The position numbers and the translations under genes are program-made. A stretch of 64,000 nt of DNA. Source: Diphasiastrum complanatum. Lineage: Eukaryota > Streptophyta > Lycopodiopsida > Lycopodiales > Lycopodiaceae. Below are positions 44,864 to 55,616 of this stretch, in pieces. Location: positions 50,571,918 through 50,635,917 of the forward strand of contig CM055102.1 in assembly GCA_029204225.1 (NCBI GenBank). The letters run 5' to 3'. Numbering within the stretch: the first letter of the stretch is position 1; each line of letters starts with the position of its first letter. The notes below the pieces were generated by a model, which worked only from the letters and a program-made list of their open reading frames with translations, made no database searches and was not told the DNA's origin.

Positions 44864-45715
44864 TTGGTGAGGAGGCACTGCATCGACACCTCATGGTTCA
44901 TGGAATTAGCTAACATTTGTTTTCTACAAAAGAGTTTTTATGGTCTTAAGCAAGCACCAAGGAGTTGGTATGCTAAGCTTAACTCTTTTTTACTTTCACA
45001 AAATTTCATGAGGAGTGAATATGATCATTCACTTTACTATGTATTTGTTGGAAATCAAGTTACTATCCTTCTAATATATGTGGATGACATCATATTGAGT
45101 GGAGGCAACAAGCAAGATATTGATGATATTAAGTTTGCACTCAAGGAGTTTGAGGTGCAGATGCTACATCTTGTAATACACCAATGGAGTCAAATTTAAA
45201 GCTAACTATAAGAGGTAATGAAAGATCCTTCAAGGACATTACTCTCTATAGGAAGCTTGTTCGTTCACTCATATATCTAACCATCACAAGACTTGATCTA
45301 AGCTACTGTGTTGGTACATTAAGTCAATTTATGCAAAATCTTAGTGTGGAGCATCAGAAGCTAGGCAAGAGGGTATTGAGATACATCTTGGGAACAAGAG
45401 ATTTTGGCATTGTTTATGGAGGATCATCATCTAGCTTGTTTGGATTTTTAGATTCAGACTTTTATGGAGATAAAAAGGATAGAAAATCCATGAGTGCACA
45501 TGCTATTTTCATAGGTGATTGAGCTATCTCATGGATGTCAAAGAAACAAGCTACTATCTCATTGTCATCTAGTGAGGCCGAGTACAAAGCTCTTACATCT
45601 TGCACAAAGGAGATGTTATGGATCACGAGGATGGTAAGTGATCTTCACTTGCTGGATTTTTCAGAGAGTTCAATCATCTCTTGTGACAACATTTTAGCCC
45701 AAAGATTGGAATAAT
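44864..45715 (+). pseudogene. Copia reverse transcriptase/RNase H fragment
   Basis: Motifs: LQKSFYGLKQAPRSWYAKL, then LLIYVDDIILSG with the catalytic Y-V-D-D intact, then RSLIYLTITRLDLSYCVG, HQKLGKRVLRYILGT, and ISLSSSEAEYKALTS with the RNase H Glu. Frame changes near 45190 and a TGA after GD at 45520-45522 break it. Confidence 0.85.
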
Positions 45716-45718
45716 CTA

Positions 45719-46178
45719 ACGATGTACTCCATGTTGGAGCCGCGTGGGAAAGTGAACAAAAGAATATCACTCTGCCAATACAAGATAGACAATTTTCTAA
45801 AGAACTAGCCATGATAGATGGCGGTTCAGGAGTAACGTGATTTCTACAAAGCTATGTACAAAATGGGGCCTTACAAAGATTATGCCTACTACTTTTGCTA
45901 TTAAGATAGCTGATCAAACAACAGTTCGTCCATGAGGAATGGTAGAAGATATACCTGTCACGATTGCAGAAGTACAGTTCGTCATTACTTTCGTCGTGAT
46001 GGACTTACCAGAAGCACCAAATGTCTACCGAGTTCTCTTAGGACGTCCATGGTTATGAGTTGTGCAAGTAATTCATAACTGGGGTACCGGAAAAATCACT
46101 TTTGAAAATCATGAGCAGTTAAAGTTGATCCTACGACTTGGACTATCAAGCCAGTGGTTCAAAAAGTGGATGACGATT
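45719..46178 (+). mobile_element. Gypsy protease fragment embedded in copia RNase H
   Basis: It reads LHVGAAWESEQKNITLP, MIDGGSGV, VEDIPVTIAEVQFVITFVVMDLPEAPNVYRVLLGRPWL and VIHNWGTGKITFEN across several frames, collinear with the gypsy A/B protease region. Copia RNase H sequence stops just before (SCDNILAQRLE) and resumes just after (PIFHARSKHIEV). No LTR and no clear target duplication are visible. Confidence 0.8.
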
Positions 46179-46400
46179 CAAGCAATCCTATCTTTCATGC
46201 AAGGAGCAAGCACATTGAGGTGACATATCACTTTATGGGTAAATAAGTCATGGCAAAGGAAGTGGAGCTTCAACGCGTTTCTTCAAGGAAATGTGTGGCT
46301 GATATATTCACCAAAGAATTGCAAAAAGACTTGTTTATGAATCATAGAACATCACTTGGTGTACTATCCAAATCTATGCTAAAACTTGTTGAAGAGGGAG

Positions 46401-47021
46401 TGTGAAAATTGTCAACTAGTCTCGACATTTTATTTGGCAATTTCGGAGGCCGAAATCTCAACTTAGAGATAGCTTTATATTTGTCAATAACGGCCTAAAT
46501 AGTGATATTACTATTTTTGGCAAGTAGATAAGTGGATGAGATCATGTTTGGACCCATTCTTATTGGCTAATTTTGGTACATTGCATTTGGATTAGAGATT
46601 CTAGGTTTTTGGTGAAGTACCTAGAAGTTGCCATTTTAGGGCATACTTAGGAAAAGTGGCTAATTGACATTTAGGCTGTTATAAATAAATGTACCTGCAT
46701 GAAAAAAAGATCATTGTATTCTCTTATGATGTGGAGAATTCACCTTTGTTGATTTTATGTCCATCTCTTATGGTTTTCTTATGATATCTTGATTTTCTTG
46801 TTGATCTAGCTTTCATATGTGTGGAGTACTATACTGTACCATTGTTGTACGAACAGTAATAGTACTAAGTCAGATCTAAGTGGTTATGATCAGATCTGAA
46901 TTCTAGCATGTATAAAGTAATGATTTCTATGTTGTTGATGAATCTAGATGTGTGATCCAAATTGGCTAAAGGTCATTGATGAACTAATAGTATTTTGATC
47001 TTTGATTTTTAGCTGTATACA
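46401..47021 (+). repeat. Probable 3' LTR of the copia fragment
   Basis: It begins TGTGAAAATTGTCAAC directly after the polypurine tract. The first 16 bases equal the LTR terminus of the element at 50040-55611 (minus strand). The end is uncertain; an ACACA at about 47024 is possible. Confidence 0.55.
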
Positions 47022-47840
47022 CATGCATAATTTTGTATGCGTCGAGGTTACCAAGATGGACTAAATAATGAGACTAGTAGAAATGCATGGTCACTCGACC
47101 CTAGTTATTTTAAAAAATTTAAAATTATCCTTCTATTATCTAAGGTTTCATTTATTGCTTCATTTTAAATCGCTTGAGTCATTCTCTTATGAGATTGTCT
47201 CAAGGGATTGCTTTGTTGAAGAAGAATTTGTTGATCCGTTGTTGACACAATCTGAATCGCCGCCTTGCAATTTTGAAGATTTCCAACGAAGCTCTATCAT
47301 AGAATAGCATTCGAATGAGGTTTCAACGAAGTTACAAGCAAGGTTCCAAAGCCCTGGTGGAGTTAGGGTTTAGGATCTAGAGGAGTGATGGTTTGGTCAC
47401 CAAATTCTAAGTTCATGACTTTATGAGCAAATGGTCATGGAATGTACACATGCATAACTGTTGTATGCATCGAGGTTACCAAGATAAACTGTAAGGGAAA
47501 GTATTAGAGAAACTAACATTTGGAGAGGTTTATTCTCAAATGTGGTACTTGAGTAGAGGCAATTTCACCCCAATGTACATGTTGTATAGAGATCAACATA
47601 TACTATTGAGACTACTAGAAATGCATGATCACTTAACCCAATTTTTATTTTTATTTTTTTTGAAATTATTATTAATCTTCTCTAAGGTTTCATTTATTGC
47701 TTCATATTAAATCGCTTGAGTCGTTCTCTTATGAGATTGTCTCAAGGTCTTGTTCCATTGAGGAAAAATTTGTTGATCTGTCAGTGACACAATCTAAATC
47801 GCCATCTTGCAATCAATGAAGCTCTGTCGTAGAATCGCAT
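47022..47840. repeat. Two diverged direct copies, about 425-bp offset
   Basis: ACACATGCATAA-TTGTATGC-TCGAGGTTACCAAGAT, GAAATGCATG-TCACT, TAAGGTTTCATTTATTGCTTCAT, AAATCGCTTGAGTC and CTTATGAGATTGTCTCAAGG occur at about 47022-47300 and again at about 47447-47830 with moderate divergence and indels. Confidence 0.8.
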
Positions 47841-48619
47841 AGTCATGATTGTTAAGTAGACATTACACATCTATGCATGGCTAGTTATGGGTATGAAATA
47901 CTTGAACATGAGCTAGAGTTTTATATCAAGCATCTAAGTTATGTTGGTTGATTGCACTAAAAGGTTTTATGGACACTAAAGACTTGGCAAAACAGTAACT
48001 GTGCCTACTCGTAAATGTCTATGATAACTGCCAAGTACTTCATGAGAGGTCCAAGGGTCCAAAGTCCCAAAGTAATTGTGTCAAAATCTAGCTCTGTTAA
48101 AAGCAAGCAGAGTAACTTGTGGACAATGTAAACGCCTGCTATGTTTTTTGGTTCTTGAAAAGAAATACCTTCCGATTAAACCGAAACTCATAAGTTTTTT
48201 TCTCGTTCGTATTCTTATTTCTAAAAAAAATGGAGATTGATCATCGGCTATTTTAAAATGATATGAAAGATATATATTTTTAGAGCTAAAATATTGTAAC
48301 TTGCATTGAGCACCACTAGCTAGCTTGTCTTTTCATAGCTATTACCTGGTGCTTTCTAAACTATGGAATCCAGCAAAGTGTCTTATATAGACGTGAAAAA
48401 AGACCCTAAGAAAATTTGCCCCAACGACACTTAAAAGCTATAAAGTTCATATGATTGAACTAAACAATTTTTTATTCTTTTAATCCAAAAGTAATTTCCA
48501 CTACTAAATGGACACTGGACAAGAAAAGATCACTTATGTATATGACTGCATTCTAGCCTTTAGCTTAGAGCAGCGGGTGCATGGGTGTTCGAGAAAACTT
48601 TCTCGGGACCCATGCTCTC
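47841..48619. other. No feature recognised
   Basis: AT-rich sequence without supported ORF or clear repeat. Confidence 0.3.
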
Positions 48620-48851
48620 TTAAGTGACATATAATTGAGCTATATATAAAAATAGACATCATATTTAAGCTATCTCAAGTGATATGCATGCACTCATCTC
48701 ACCATTGTCCATGAGCAACCTCAAGTGACAAGGGAAATAATTCACCCATCTCAAGTGATAGACATCACCTTTGATCTTTACCATAAGGTAGATGCCAATT
48801 CCATCAATGAGTAACCAAATTTGAGCAATCTAAATGTCCCAAGCTTGAGAT
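48620..48851. repeat. Degenerate satellite-like repeat, left of copia G
   Basis: It contains phrases ATCTCAAGTGATAGACATCA, CAAATTTGAGCAATCT and CCTCAAGTGACAAGGG, the vocabulary of the array at 60.9-63.1 kb. The same repeat resumes at 58902, so the copia element inserted into it. Confidence 0.75.
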
Positions 48852-49534
48852 TGTCACGAAACGGTTTCGTTTTCATTGTCGCGAATGATTTTGTTTCTTT
48901 TGAGTTTTCTTTTGTGCGGAAGCTTCACAGGAACCTAGACACTCGACTACACATCACAGAACAGATTCCATTCTAGCAATCAAGACAGTGTAAGACAAGG
49001 AGATGCACAAAAATGGAGCAATCAATTATTAGTTTAAGTTTTAGAGCGAGATCGTCAGTGTCTGACTCGTTGGCAGCCTGACGCTCTGCTCTTTTGCTGT
49101 GTTTTGCTCATTGGCAGACTTCATGCACAGCTCTTTCATTTCTAGTCTTTTTCTTTTTTCTGCTCTAGACTCACACACTCTCTGTATCTTACTGTCTTTG
49201 TTATGATCCAGAAGAATAGTTTATATCTCCACTATGTGGAGTTTACAAGATAGCTAAACAGAGAATTACAAGACTAGTTAATGCTAATCAACTAATCAGT
49301 TACTCCCCGTTTCAGTTGGGCGTGAAGTTTGAGACTCCAAGCCTATTGAGCTGCCAGCTGGCAACGCAAAAGATTCCCTTTCGTATTTTTCGTTTCATTT
49401 CATTTCTTTCATTTCTTTTCGTTTTGCGTCGCTTTGCAGTTGCAGTCCTGGCTTCGCGAATCGTTCGACCTTCAAGTTAAGGCTCGTTGACTTTCACGTT
49501 GCGACAAAGTTGCAGAAGTTCACCATTTCTGACA
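48852..49534 (-). repeat. 3' LTR of copia G
   Basis: It starts TGTCACGAAACGG and ends TTTCTGACA on the plus strand, with a polypurine tract just inside. It contains CACTCGACTACACATCACAG. Confidence 0.9.
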
Positions 49535-49549
49535 CTCCCTCCTGATCCT

Positions 49550-50034
49550 TGTAGCTTTGCATGTTTAATCCAATTGTCTTTCTTTGCTTGGCAAAGGGTG
49601 GCTTGTCGGGCGGCTTTATGAGTAGATCTACAATCATGTCTTCTAATTTTATATACTGGACCTAAAGCTCTCCTTTTGAGCATCATTTGTAGCCACACTA
49701 CCTCGTTCACCACCTTTGAAGCTGCGACGTATTCAGCTTCGCAAGAAGACTAAGCTACCAAGGTTTGCTTTTTGCATATCCAGCTGATTGCAGCTTCGCA
49801 TGCTATAGTATATCCTCCAGTTATGGACTTGATGTCGTCTTTGCAACTCGCCTAGCTTGCATCACTGTAGTGATGCAGCTCGAATCATTTTCTTTTGTTT
49901 TCAGCTCTATAGGCTAATCCAATATTCTGGGTATCCTTTAGATAAGGTAGGATTCATTTTGTCATTTGCCAATGTGCCATGCCAGGATTGGAAGAGAATT
50001 GGCTTAAGGCATAAATAGAGAAAGCTGGATTGGG
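49550..50034 (-). pseudogene. Copia G RNase H, split from RT by insertion
   Basis: Minus strand reads NPAFSIYALSQFSSNPGMAHWQMTK, HHYSDASWASCKDD, GYTIACEAAISWICKKQ and SSCEAEYVAASKVVNEVVWL. The frame joins to YSLYQM at 55617 across the inner element. Stops show decay. Confidence 0.85.
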
Positions 50035-50039
50035 TCTGG

Positions 50040-50686
50040 TGTGAAAAATACAGATCCTAAGTGGATCTAAACTCCAAGATCATTGGCTTGAATGCTTGCA
50101 CTCCAAACTACATAAGCTAGGAATTGGCAACACATTCTATGCTACCTAGAATGCAAAGAACTTGATCAAAAAGCATTTATCACAAATGGAAACTTCCATA
50201 AACATCAAGTGCGGCCCAAAATAGCATTATACAGTCCATAATACATCAGCCTATCACTTTTGGAAAGCACCTAAGATCATACACACAAAGCTTGAACTCA
50301 ATCACTACACAATGCCAACAATGGAAGGAGAACCCAATAGAAAAATCTCTCATTAAGCAAATGAATACAATGGATCTGCTCCAACCTGTTTCTCCACGGC
50401 CTACCTGCTATATATAGCTGAGAGAGATGACTCTCTCTCCTCTCTCTAGACCCTCCTTACCTAAAATATGCCCTATATAGGTAAAATTGGCATATATGTC
50501 CAAAATACATGAAAATGGACTCATTTCGAAGGTCTTGAAGTTTGACACTTCTTCATACTGAAAAAATACACTTACTAAAAATATCTAGACCTGTTTCACA
50601 CGTGTGAAAAGTCAGATCCTAAACTATGTGCCATTTTTAGCAATTTTGGCCTAAAACTAGACAAGGAAATGTTGACAATTTTCACA
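50040..50686 (-). repeat. 3' LTR of young element
   Basis: This 647-bp copy holds the palindrome TTTCACACGTGTGAAA near 50595. On the minus strand it begins TGTGAAAATTGTCAAC. Confidence 0.95.
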
Positions 50687-50699
50687 CTCCCTCTTCAAC

Positions 50700-53600
50700 T
50701 TAACTTGCTAGTTTTACAACACTACTTTGTTCCAACTTAAGAATGATCTCCATCATCAGAATAGATCTCTTCTCAAGGATCCTAATATGTACAAAATAGG
50801 ACACAACATAATTGATATAGATAATAGTGTCCATATAGGATGCTTCACTATTTCTTACATCAATTTTACATAGAATCATAAAAATGGTACATGTAAAAGA
50901 ACATAGAATCTCAATTAATGAATTCCTCCATGTATCCATCTCTGGTTTCTCTGTAAAATAGCAGCAAACAAGTTTTAAATGAAAGTGATCAACAAGTGTT
51001 TGCATGCCTCCTCCACATTTCACTATACATATAGTGAATGCAACATGTATCTCCATGAATGAACTTCCATCACCACCTTGCCTTTGTAGATCTTCAATCC
51101 ATGAAAGCCTTTGAGTGAATGAATGCCAAAAAGATGTGTTCCCTACTCCATTTGAATGACCAAAACCTGAACTTGAAATACTTGAAGTACCTCCACAAGA
51201 TTTGCACACAACGCTTGATCCTACAATGTCAACAAGTTGCCAATTTGCCAACACTAGAATACTAGATCTTGAACTTTGTTCAAAAGAAAACATATTGACC
51301 ACTTCAATACCTTTCAAGATCTGAATGAATTCATGTACTTGATCATACAAACCAGCAATGATAACTATTCCATCTCCAAGATCCAAAGGATGCAAAACTA
51401 TGGAACTAGTTTTATTGAAATTTGACAATTTCAACACATTGACATAACAATGTTCATACATGAGATTAGGCAAGTGAGGTAGAGTAAGAAGACACTTCCT
51501 TGCAGCTCCAAAGACCTTACTTGAACCTTCAAGAACCTGTAAAAACAGATCCAAAATGCCTTGACCATTTGTCTCTTCTTTGATGCTTTTCACTAGCTTC
51601 GAATTGCCACTTGTCTCTTGGTGTTGATGAAGCAATCCAAGATCAACCTCTTGATCTTCCAATAAGACATCAAAGATCTTGCATATGTGAACATCTTCAG
51701 ATCTGAAACTCTGAAGATACTCCCTCTCAAACACATGATTAAGATCCCACAAGATCTCATCAATGCTCAAATTTGACCCTTCACTATAGTTAGTGAAAAC
51801 AATGCCACCATCATAAACCAAAAGATAGATTCCAACATTTCCATTTAACATGAAGTAGAGTAGGTGAAGATGAGTATCAAACCTAATCAAAACAGCCCTC
51901 TTGAGTTCATAACAAACCTCAATAAGCTCACCAATGATATCTCCCTTGCCTTGAAGAAGTTGCCACTTGAGTTGCTCCATGTAGTCTTCTTCAACCAACC
52001 TTTTGCCATCTTGACCATGAATGAACAATCCACCACAATCATAGAATGCTTTGAGTTGATGAAGAGATGTTAGATCCATGCTTTGGATCTTCCCAAGAAC
52101 CACTCTTCCATTGCCCTTTCCTTCACAAGACTCCCTCTTAATGCTAGCACCACAAAAGTTAGAAACCTCCCTCTTGATAGTTGCACCATAAGAAGTAGAA
52201 GACTCTTGAATATTAGAAGCCAAGAAAAGAATCCTTAGTACCTTCAACATAAGAGTGATTGAAGTACTCTCTCTTTTCAAACATGAACTTCTACTCAATG
52301 ATTTAGGTAATGAGTCATATGATAATGATTCTTCCTCACTATCGTTCATAAAAACATCATTCAAAGTACATCCTACTTTGAACACTTCACATACTTCTCT
52401 TCCTTTTGACTTGTGATCTCCCTCACCAAGTCTCATGATAGAAACCTTTGATCTACTCTTTTTATGAAGAAATGTGACACCACTTGTTGCACAAATGACT
52501 TTATCACAAAAAGATGTAAAAGAACCATTTCCTTCAAGCATGCTCAAAGCACCATCATCTTTTCCCACATGATTACATACATCAATATGAAAAGAATTAG
52601 AAGAACAACCATCTTCTTGCAAAGAATGACACTTAGCATCTCCATCTTTTTCCATATGAACAAACAAGTCATTAGCAACAATCACTTCCAAAGAAGAATC
52701 TTCATCAACTCCATTGATGAAGTTAGCTCCTTCCTTACCTTTTCCATTTTTGCACTTGCCATCTAGCACCATTGAAGAACCAACAAGCCTTGGAAGTCCA
52801 TGAGTAGAAGAGTACAAACATGATGCTAATTTAGCTCCACATGACTCCATATGACTAGTAGGTAACACTAGTGCATCTTCAAGATCCAATGGATCCAAAA
52901 AATTGACCATAGATTCACCAAAGCTTGCCAAGTTAGCACAACAATTATCATCTCCAAGAAGTACATTAGATCTCAACCTAGATCTAGCATTTTGTTTCTT
53001 ATGGCATTCATTTGCAAAATGTCCTTTTATCCCACAATAAAAGCACTTGAACTTTGACTTATTGTTCTTAGTAGAAGAGGAAGAGGAAGAGTGATCATCA
53101 TGATCAAAGTTACCACCTTTGGACCATTTCCCTTTGCCTTTACCTTTGCCCTTGAATTTGCCTTTTGTGAAGAAAGCCTCTTCACCTCCACCTTGCAAGG
53201 ATGCACCATCAAGCTTTGATTGCAACCTATGTTCTTCAGCCAATAAGATTTCTTGCAAGTCAACCACACTTGGCAAGACTCTTTGAATGGCAAAACTTTG
53301 CACAAGGTTAGCATGTTCATTTAGCAAACCATTCAACATAACTTGGACTATTTCACCATCTTTTATGTTCTCATCAATGCATGCTAAATCATCACTTAGG
53401 GACTTAACTCTCAAGATAAATGCATGAGCACTTTCACCCTCTCTTTGCCTACTAGAAAATATTTGTCTCCTTAGGGTCAATACCCTAGATGTGGACTTTG
53501 ATTCAAAGAGCTTCTTTAAGGCATTCCATGCCTCACTTGCACTTTGACACTTTCCAACTTCCTTGAGAAGTTCATTTGTAACATTCATTTTAATGATATG

Positions 53601-53792
53601 AAGAGCCCTTTTGGCCTTCTTATCAAACCTTTGTTGCTCTTGAAGTGTGAGAGGTCTCTCTTCAATTTCTGCAACTATGTCCATGAGTTCATTCAACTCA
53701 AGTAAGGACTCCATCCTCACTTTCCAAGTAGAGTAGTTTGATGAACTCAACCTTTCACTAGACTCTAGCATGATCCCACCATTGGAAGCCAT
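50700..53792 (-). CDS. 1030-aa Gag-like protein with unknown C-terminal region
   Basis: The ATG at 53792 gives MASNGGIMLESSERLSSSNY. Residues 1-200 are a copia Gag related to the one at 18570 (YSTWKVRMESLLEL, EAWNALKKLFESKS). A Gly/Lys run follows (KGKGKGKGKW), then a zinc knuckle CFYCGIKGHFANEC near residue 249. The remaining 765 residues have no D-S/T-G, integrase or RT motif and match nothing I recognise. They include Ser- and Asp-rich parts, a Cys-containing stretch (VVCKSCGG), and a hydrophobic C-terminus (CSFTCTIFMILC, YINYVVSYFVHI) that could be membrane-seeking. The stop (50700-50702) abuts the polypurine tract. An open frame this long in a young copy argues for selection or very recent origin. 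Confidence 0.88.
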   Translation of the reverse strand: MASNGGIMLESSERLSSSNYSTWKVRMESLLELNELMDIVAEIEERPLTLQEQQRFDKKAKRALHIIKMNVTNELLKEVGKCQSASEAWNALKKLFESKSTSRVLTLRRQIFSSRQREGESAHAFILRVKSLSDDLACIDENIKDGEIVQVMLNGLLNEHANLVQSFAIQRVLPSVVDLQEILLAEEHRLQSKLDGASLQGGGEEAFFTKGKFKGKGKGKGKWSKGGNFDHDDHSSSSSSTKNNKSKFKCFYCGIKGHFANECHKKQNARSRLRSNVLLGDDNCCANLASFGESMVNFLDPLDLEDALVLPTSHMESCGAKLASCLYSSTHGLPRLVGSSMVLDGKCKNGKGKEGANFINGVDEDSSLEVIVANDLFVHMEKDGDAKCHSLQEDGCSSNSFHIDVCNHVGKDDGALSMLEGNGSFTSFCDKVICATSGVTFLHKKSRSKVSIMRLGEGDHKSKGREVCEVFKVGCTLNDVFMNDSEEESLSYDSLPKSLSRSSCLKRESTSITLMLKVLRILFLASNIQESSTSYGATIKREVSNFCGASIKRESCEGKGNGRVVLGKIQSMDLTSLHQLKAFYDCGGLFIHGQDGKRLVEEDYMEQLKWQLLQGKGDIIGELIEVCYELKRAVLIRFDTHLHLLYFMLNGNVGIYLLVYDGGIVFTNYSEGSNLSIDEILWDLNHVFEREYLQSFRSEDVHICKIFDVLLEDQEVDLGLLHQHQETSGNSKLVKSIKEETNGQGILDLFLQVLEGSSKVFGAARKCLLTLPHLPNLMYEHCYVNVLKLSNFNKTSSIVLHPLDLGDGIVIIAGLYDQVHEFIQILKGIEVVNMFSFEQSSRSSILVLANWQLVDIVGSSVVCKSCGGTSSISSSGFGHSNGVGNTSFWHSFTQRLSWIEDLQRQGGDGSSFMEIHVAFTICIVKCGGGMQTLVDHFHLKLVCCYFTEKPEMDTWRNSLIEILCSFTCTIFMILCKIDVRNSEASYMDTIIYINYVVSYFVHIRILEKRSILMMEIILKLEQSSVVKLAS

Positions 53793-54003
53793 GATTCTAA
53801 TGTTTCTTCAACTTTTAGGTTTTGTCCTAAAGCACTTAGCACTCACTTTTCTCTCAACAAATGATAGATAAAGAGATCTATGAAGATTTAGGACCCTAAA
53901 ACACTTCTATCTTGAACCTAGATGGTTTCCAAGCATAGAAAGGAAGATTGAAACACATGCAACACTTTGCACACACTAAGAATGGATTACAAAATCAAAC
54001 CAA

Positions 54004-54460
54004 CCTGAACACACTCTTGCTTAAGCTCTCAAACTTTCCAGCAAGTGACCAAATCAAGTTATGGTGTGAAGAGTTACTTGCATTCTTAGAAAATACCCAA
54101 AACTAGGATGCCAAGATTACCTAGTAATGAACAAACTTGATCAACATATGATCAACACACTAAGATATTGATTCAACCTGTAAAACCACATGTAAACCAC
54201 ACTTCTAAAAGTTTATAAACTCCAGCAAGTGATAAATACAAGATTTAGAGGTGAATGAATGAGCACACTTAGTGAATCACAAGACTAGCTTCACTATCTT
54301 GTCAAATCTTGGTGTTTAGATGTAGATCTAAGATCACTTCACATGAGAATGTTCCTCAACCTGTTAAGAACCTGAAAACACACTTGCATAATGGTTAACA
54401 CCTTCCAGCAAATGCTCCAATCAAATTACATAAGGAGAGTTACTTACATGCTCAACAAAG
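54004..54460 (-). repeat. Diverged tandem repeats in the leader
   Basis: CCTG-AA-ACAC-CTTGC, TTCCAGCAAGTG or TCCAGCAAATG, and GAGAGTTACTTGCAT-type phrases recur from about 54004, 54178 and 54369. The spacing of about 175-190 bp is similar to the 173-bp duplication in the leader of the element at 17064. Confidence 0.65.
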
Positions 54461-54964
54461 TACACCAAAATTTATGCCAAAATTGATGACAATCTTTACA
54501 ATATGCTCTTCACAATGGAGCTTACAATATGTTCACCCAAAAAAGGGGATCTTTCATCCAAATGGGAACTTTGCTCAGCCTTTAGGAGAATTACAACTCA
54601 CTCAAAAGAGCATTTGTCATCCACTTAAGGAGAAGTTTCATCCACTTAAGGAGAGTGTTCATCCAAGAATGGAGATTGTCAACAATAGGATTGAAAAGAA
54701 CATTGTTAGTATTGAATATGCACAAGCCTCACAATCACAAATGATTAGGTGTTATGATCTGATCCAAAATAGTTTCTTTTCAGCCTCTGATCTTCAATAG
54801 ACCTGAAATATGCTTTTGATCCACAAGTTCAACTCACAAAACAAAGGTTAGTAAGATTTGATCAACAAAGCAATGCAAAATCATGCTAGAACTTGATCAA
54901 ACATCCAAATATCACCAAAAATGGAATACTTACTGTAAATAGAAGCCAACCAGCTCTGATACCA

Positions 54965-55611
54965 TGTGAAAAATACAGATCCTAAGTGGATCTAAACTCC
55001 AAGATCATTGGCTTGAATGCTTGCACTCCAAACTACATAAGCTAGGAATTGGCAACACATTCTATGCTACCTAGAATGCAAAGAACTTGATCAAAAAGCA
55101 TTTATCACAAATGGAAACTTCCATAAACATCAAGTGCGGCCCAAAATAACATTATACAGTCCATAATACATCAGCCTATCACTTTTGGAAAGCACCTAAG
55201 ATCATACACACAAAGCTTGAACTCAATCACTACACAATGCCAACAATGGAAGGAGAACCCAATAGAAAAATCTCTCATTAAGCAAATGAATACAATGGAT
55301 CTGCTCCAACCTGTTTCTCCACGGCCTACCTGCTATATATAGCTGAGAGAGATGACTCTCTCTCCTCTCTCTAGACCCTCCTTACCTAAAATATGCCCTA
55401 TATAGGTAAAATTGGCATATATGTCCAAAATACATGAAAATGGACTCATTTCGAAGGTCTCGAAGTTTGACACTTCTTCATACTGAAAAAATACACTTAC
55501 TAAAAATATCTAGACCTGTTTCACACGTGTGAAAAGTCAGATCCTAAACTATGTGCCATTTTTAGCAATTTTGGCCTAAAACTAGACAAGGAAATGTTGA
55601 CAATTTTCACA
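54965..55611 (-). repeat. 5' LTR of young element
   Basis: This 647-bp partner of 50040-50686 lies next to the primer site. The two differences seen are near 55150 and 55461. Confidence 0.95.
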
Positions 55612-55616
55612 TCTGG

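Larger units (their letters stand above)
44864..46400 (+). mobile_element. Copia pol fragment with gypsy piece inside
   Basis: Plus-strand copia RT (44900-45180), RNase H (45184-45715) and Pol C-terminus (46180-46380, VADIFTKELQKDL) lead to a polypurine tract GTTGAAGAGGGAG and a 3' LTR starting at 46401. The RNase H is interrupted at about 45719-46178 by gypsy protease sequence. The 5' half is missing. Confidence 0.85.
50040..55611 (-). mobile_element. Young non-autonomous copia-type element with one giant Gag
   Basis: Target duplication TCTGG (50035-50039 and 55612-55616). Two 647-bp LTRs (50040-50686 and 54965-55611) differ at about 2 positions by eye, so insertion is recent. Primer site TGGTATCAGAGC on the minus strand (about 54953-54964) and polypurine tract GTTGAAGAGGGAG (50687-50699) are intact. 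The only gene is an unbroken 1030-aa ORF; there is no protease site, integrase or RT. The leader (53793-54964) carries about three diverged repeats of 175-190 bp. Its polypurine tract and LTR terminus equal those of the copia pol fragment at 46.4 kb, a likely relative of its helper. Confidence 0.95.

Noticed and set aside
54474-54800. 108-aa plus-strand ORF with HP-LKE repeats inside the young element
   Set aside because: It is antisense to the element leader, the repeats are 22-24-bp DNA repeats, and there is no start context or homologue recognised.
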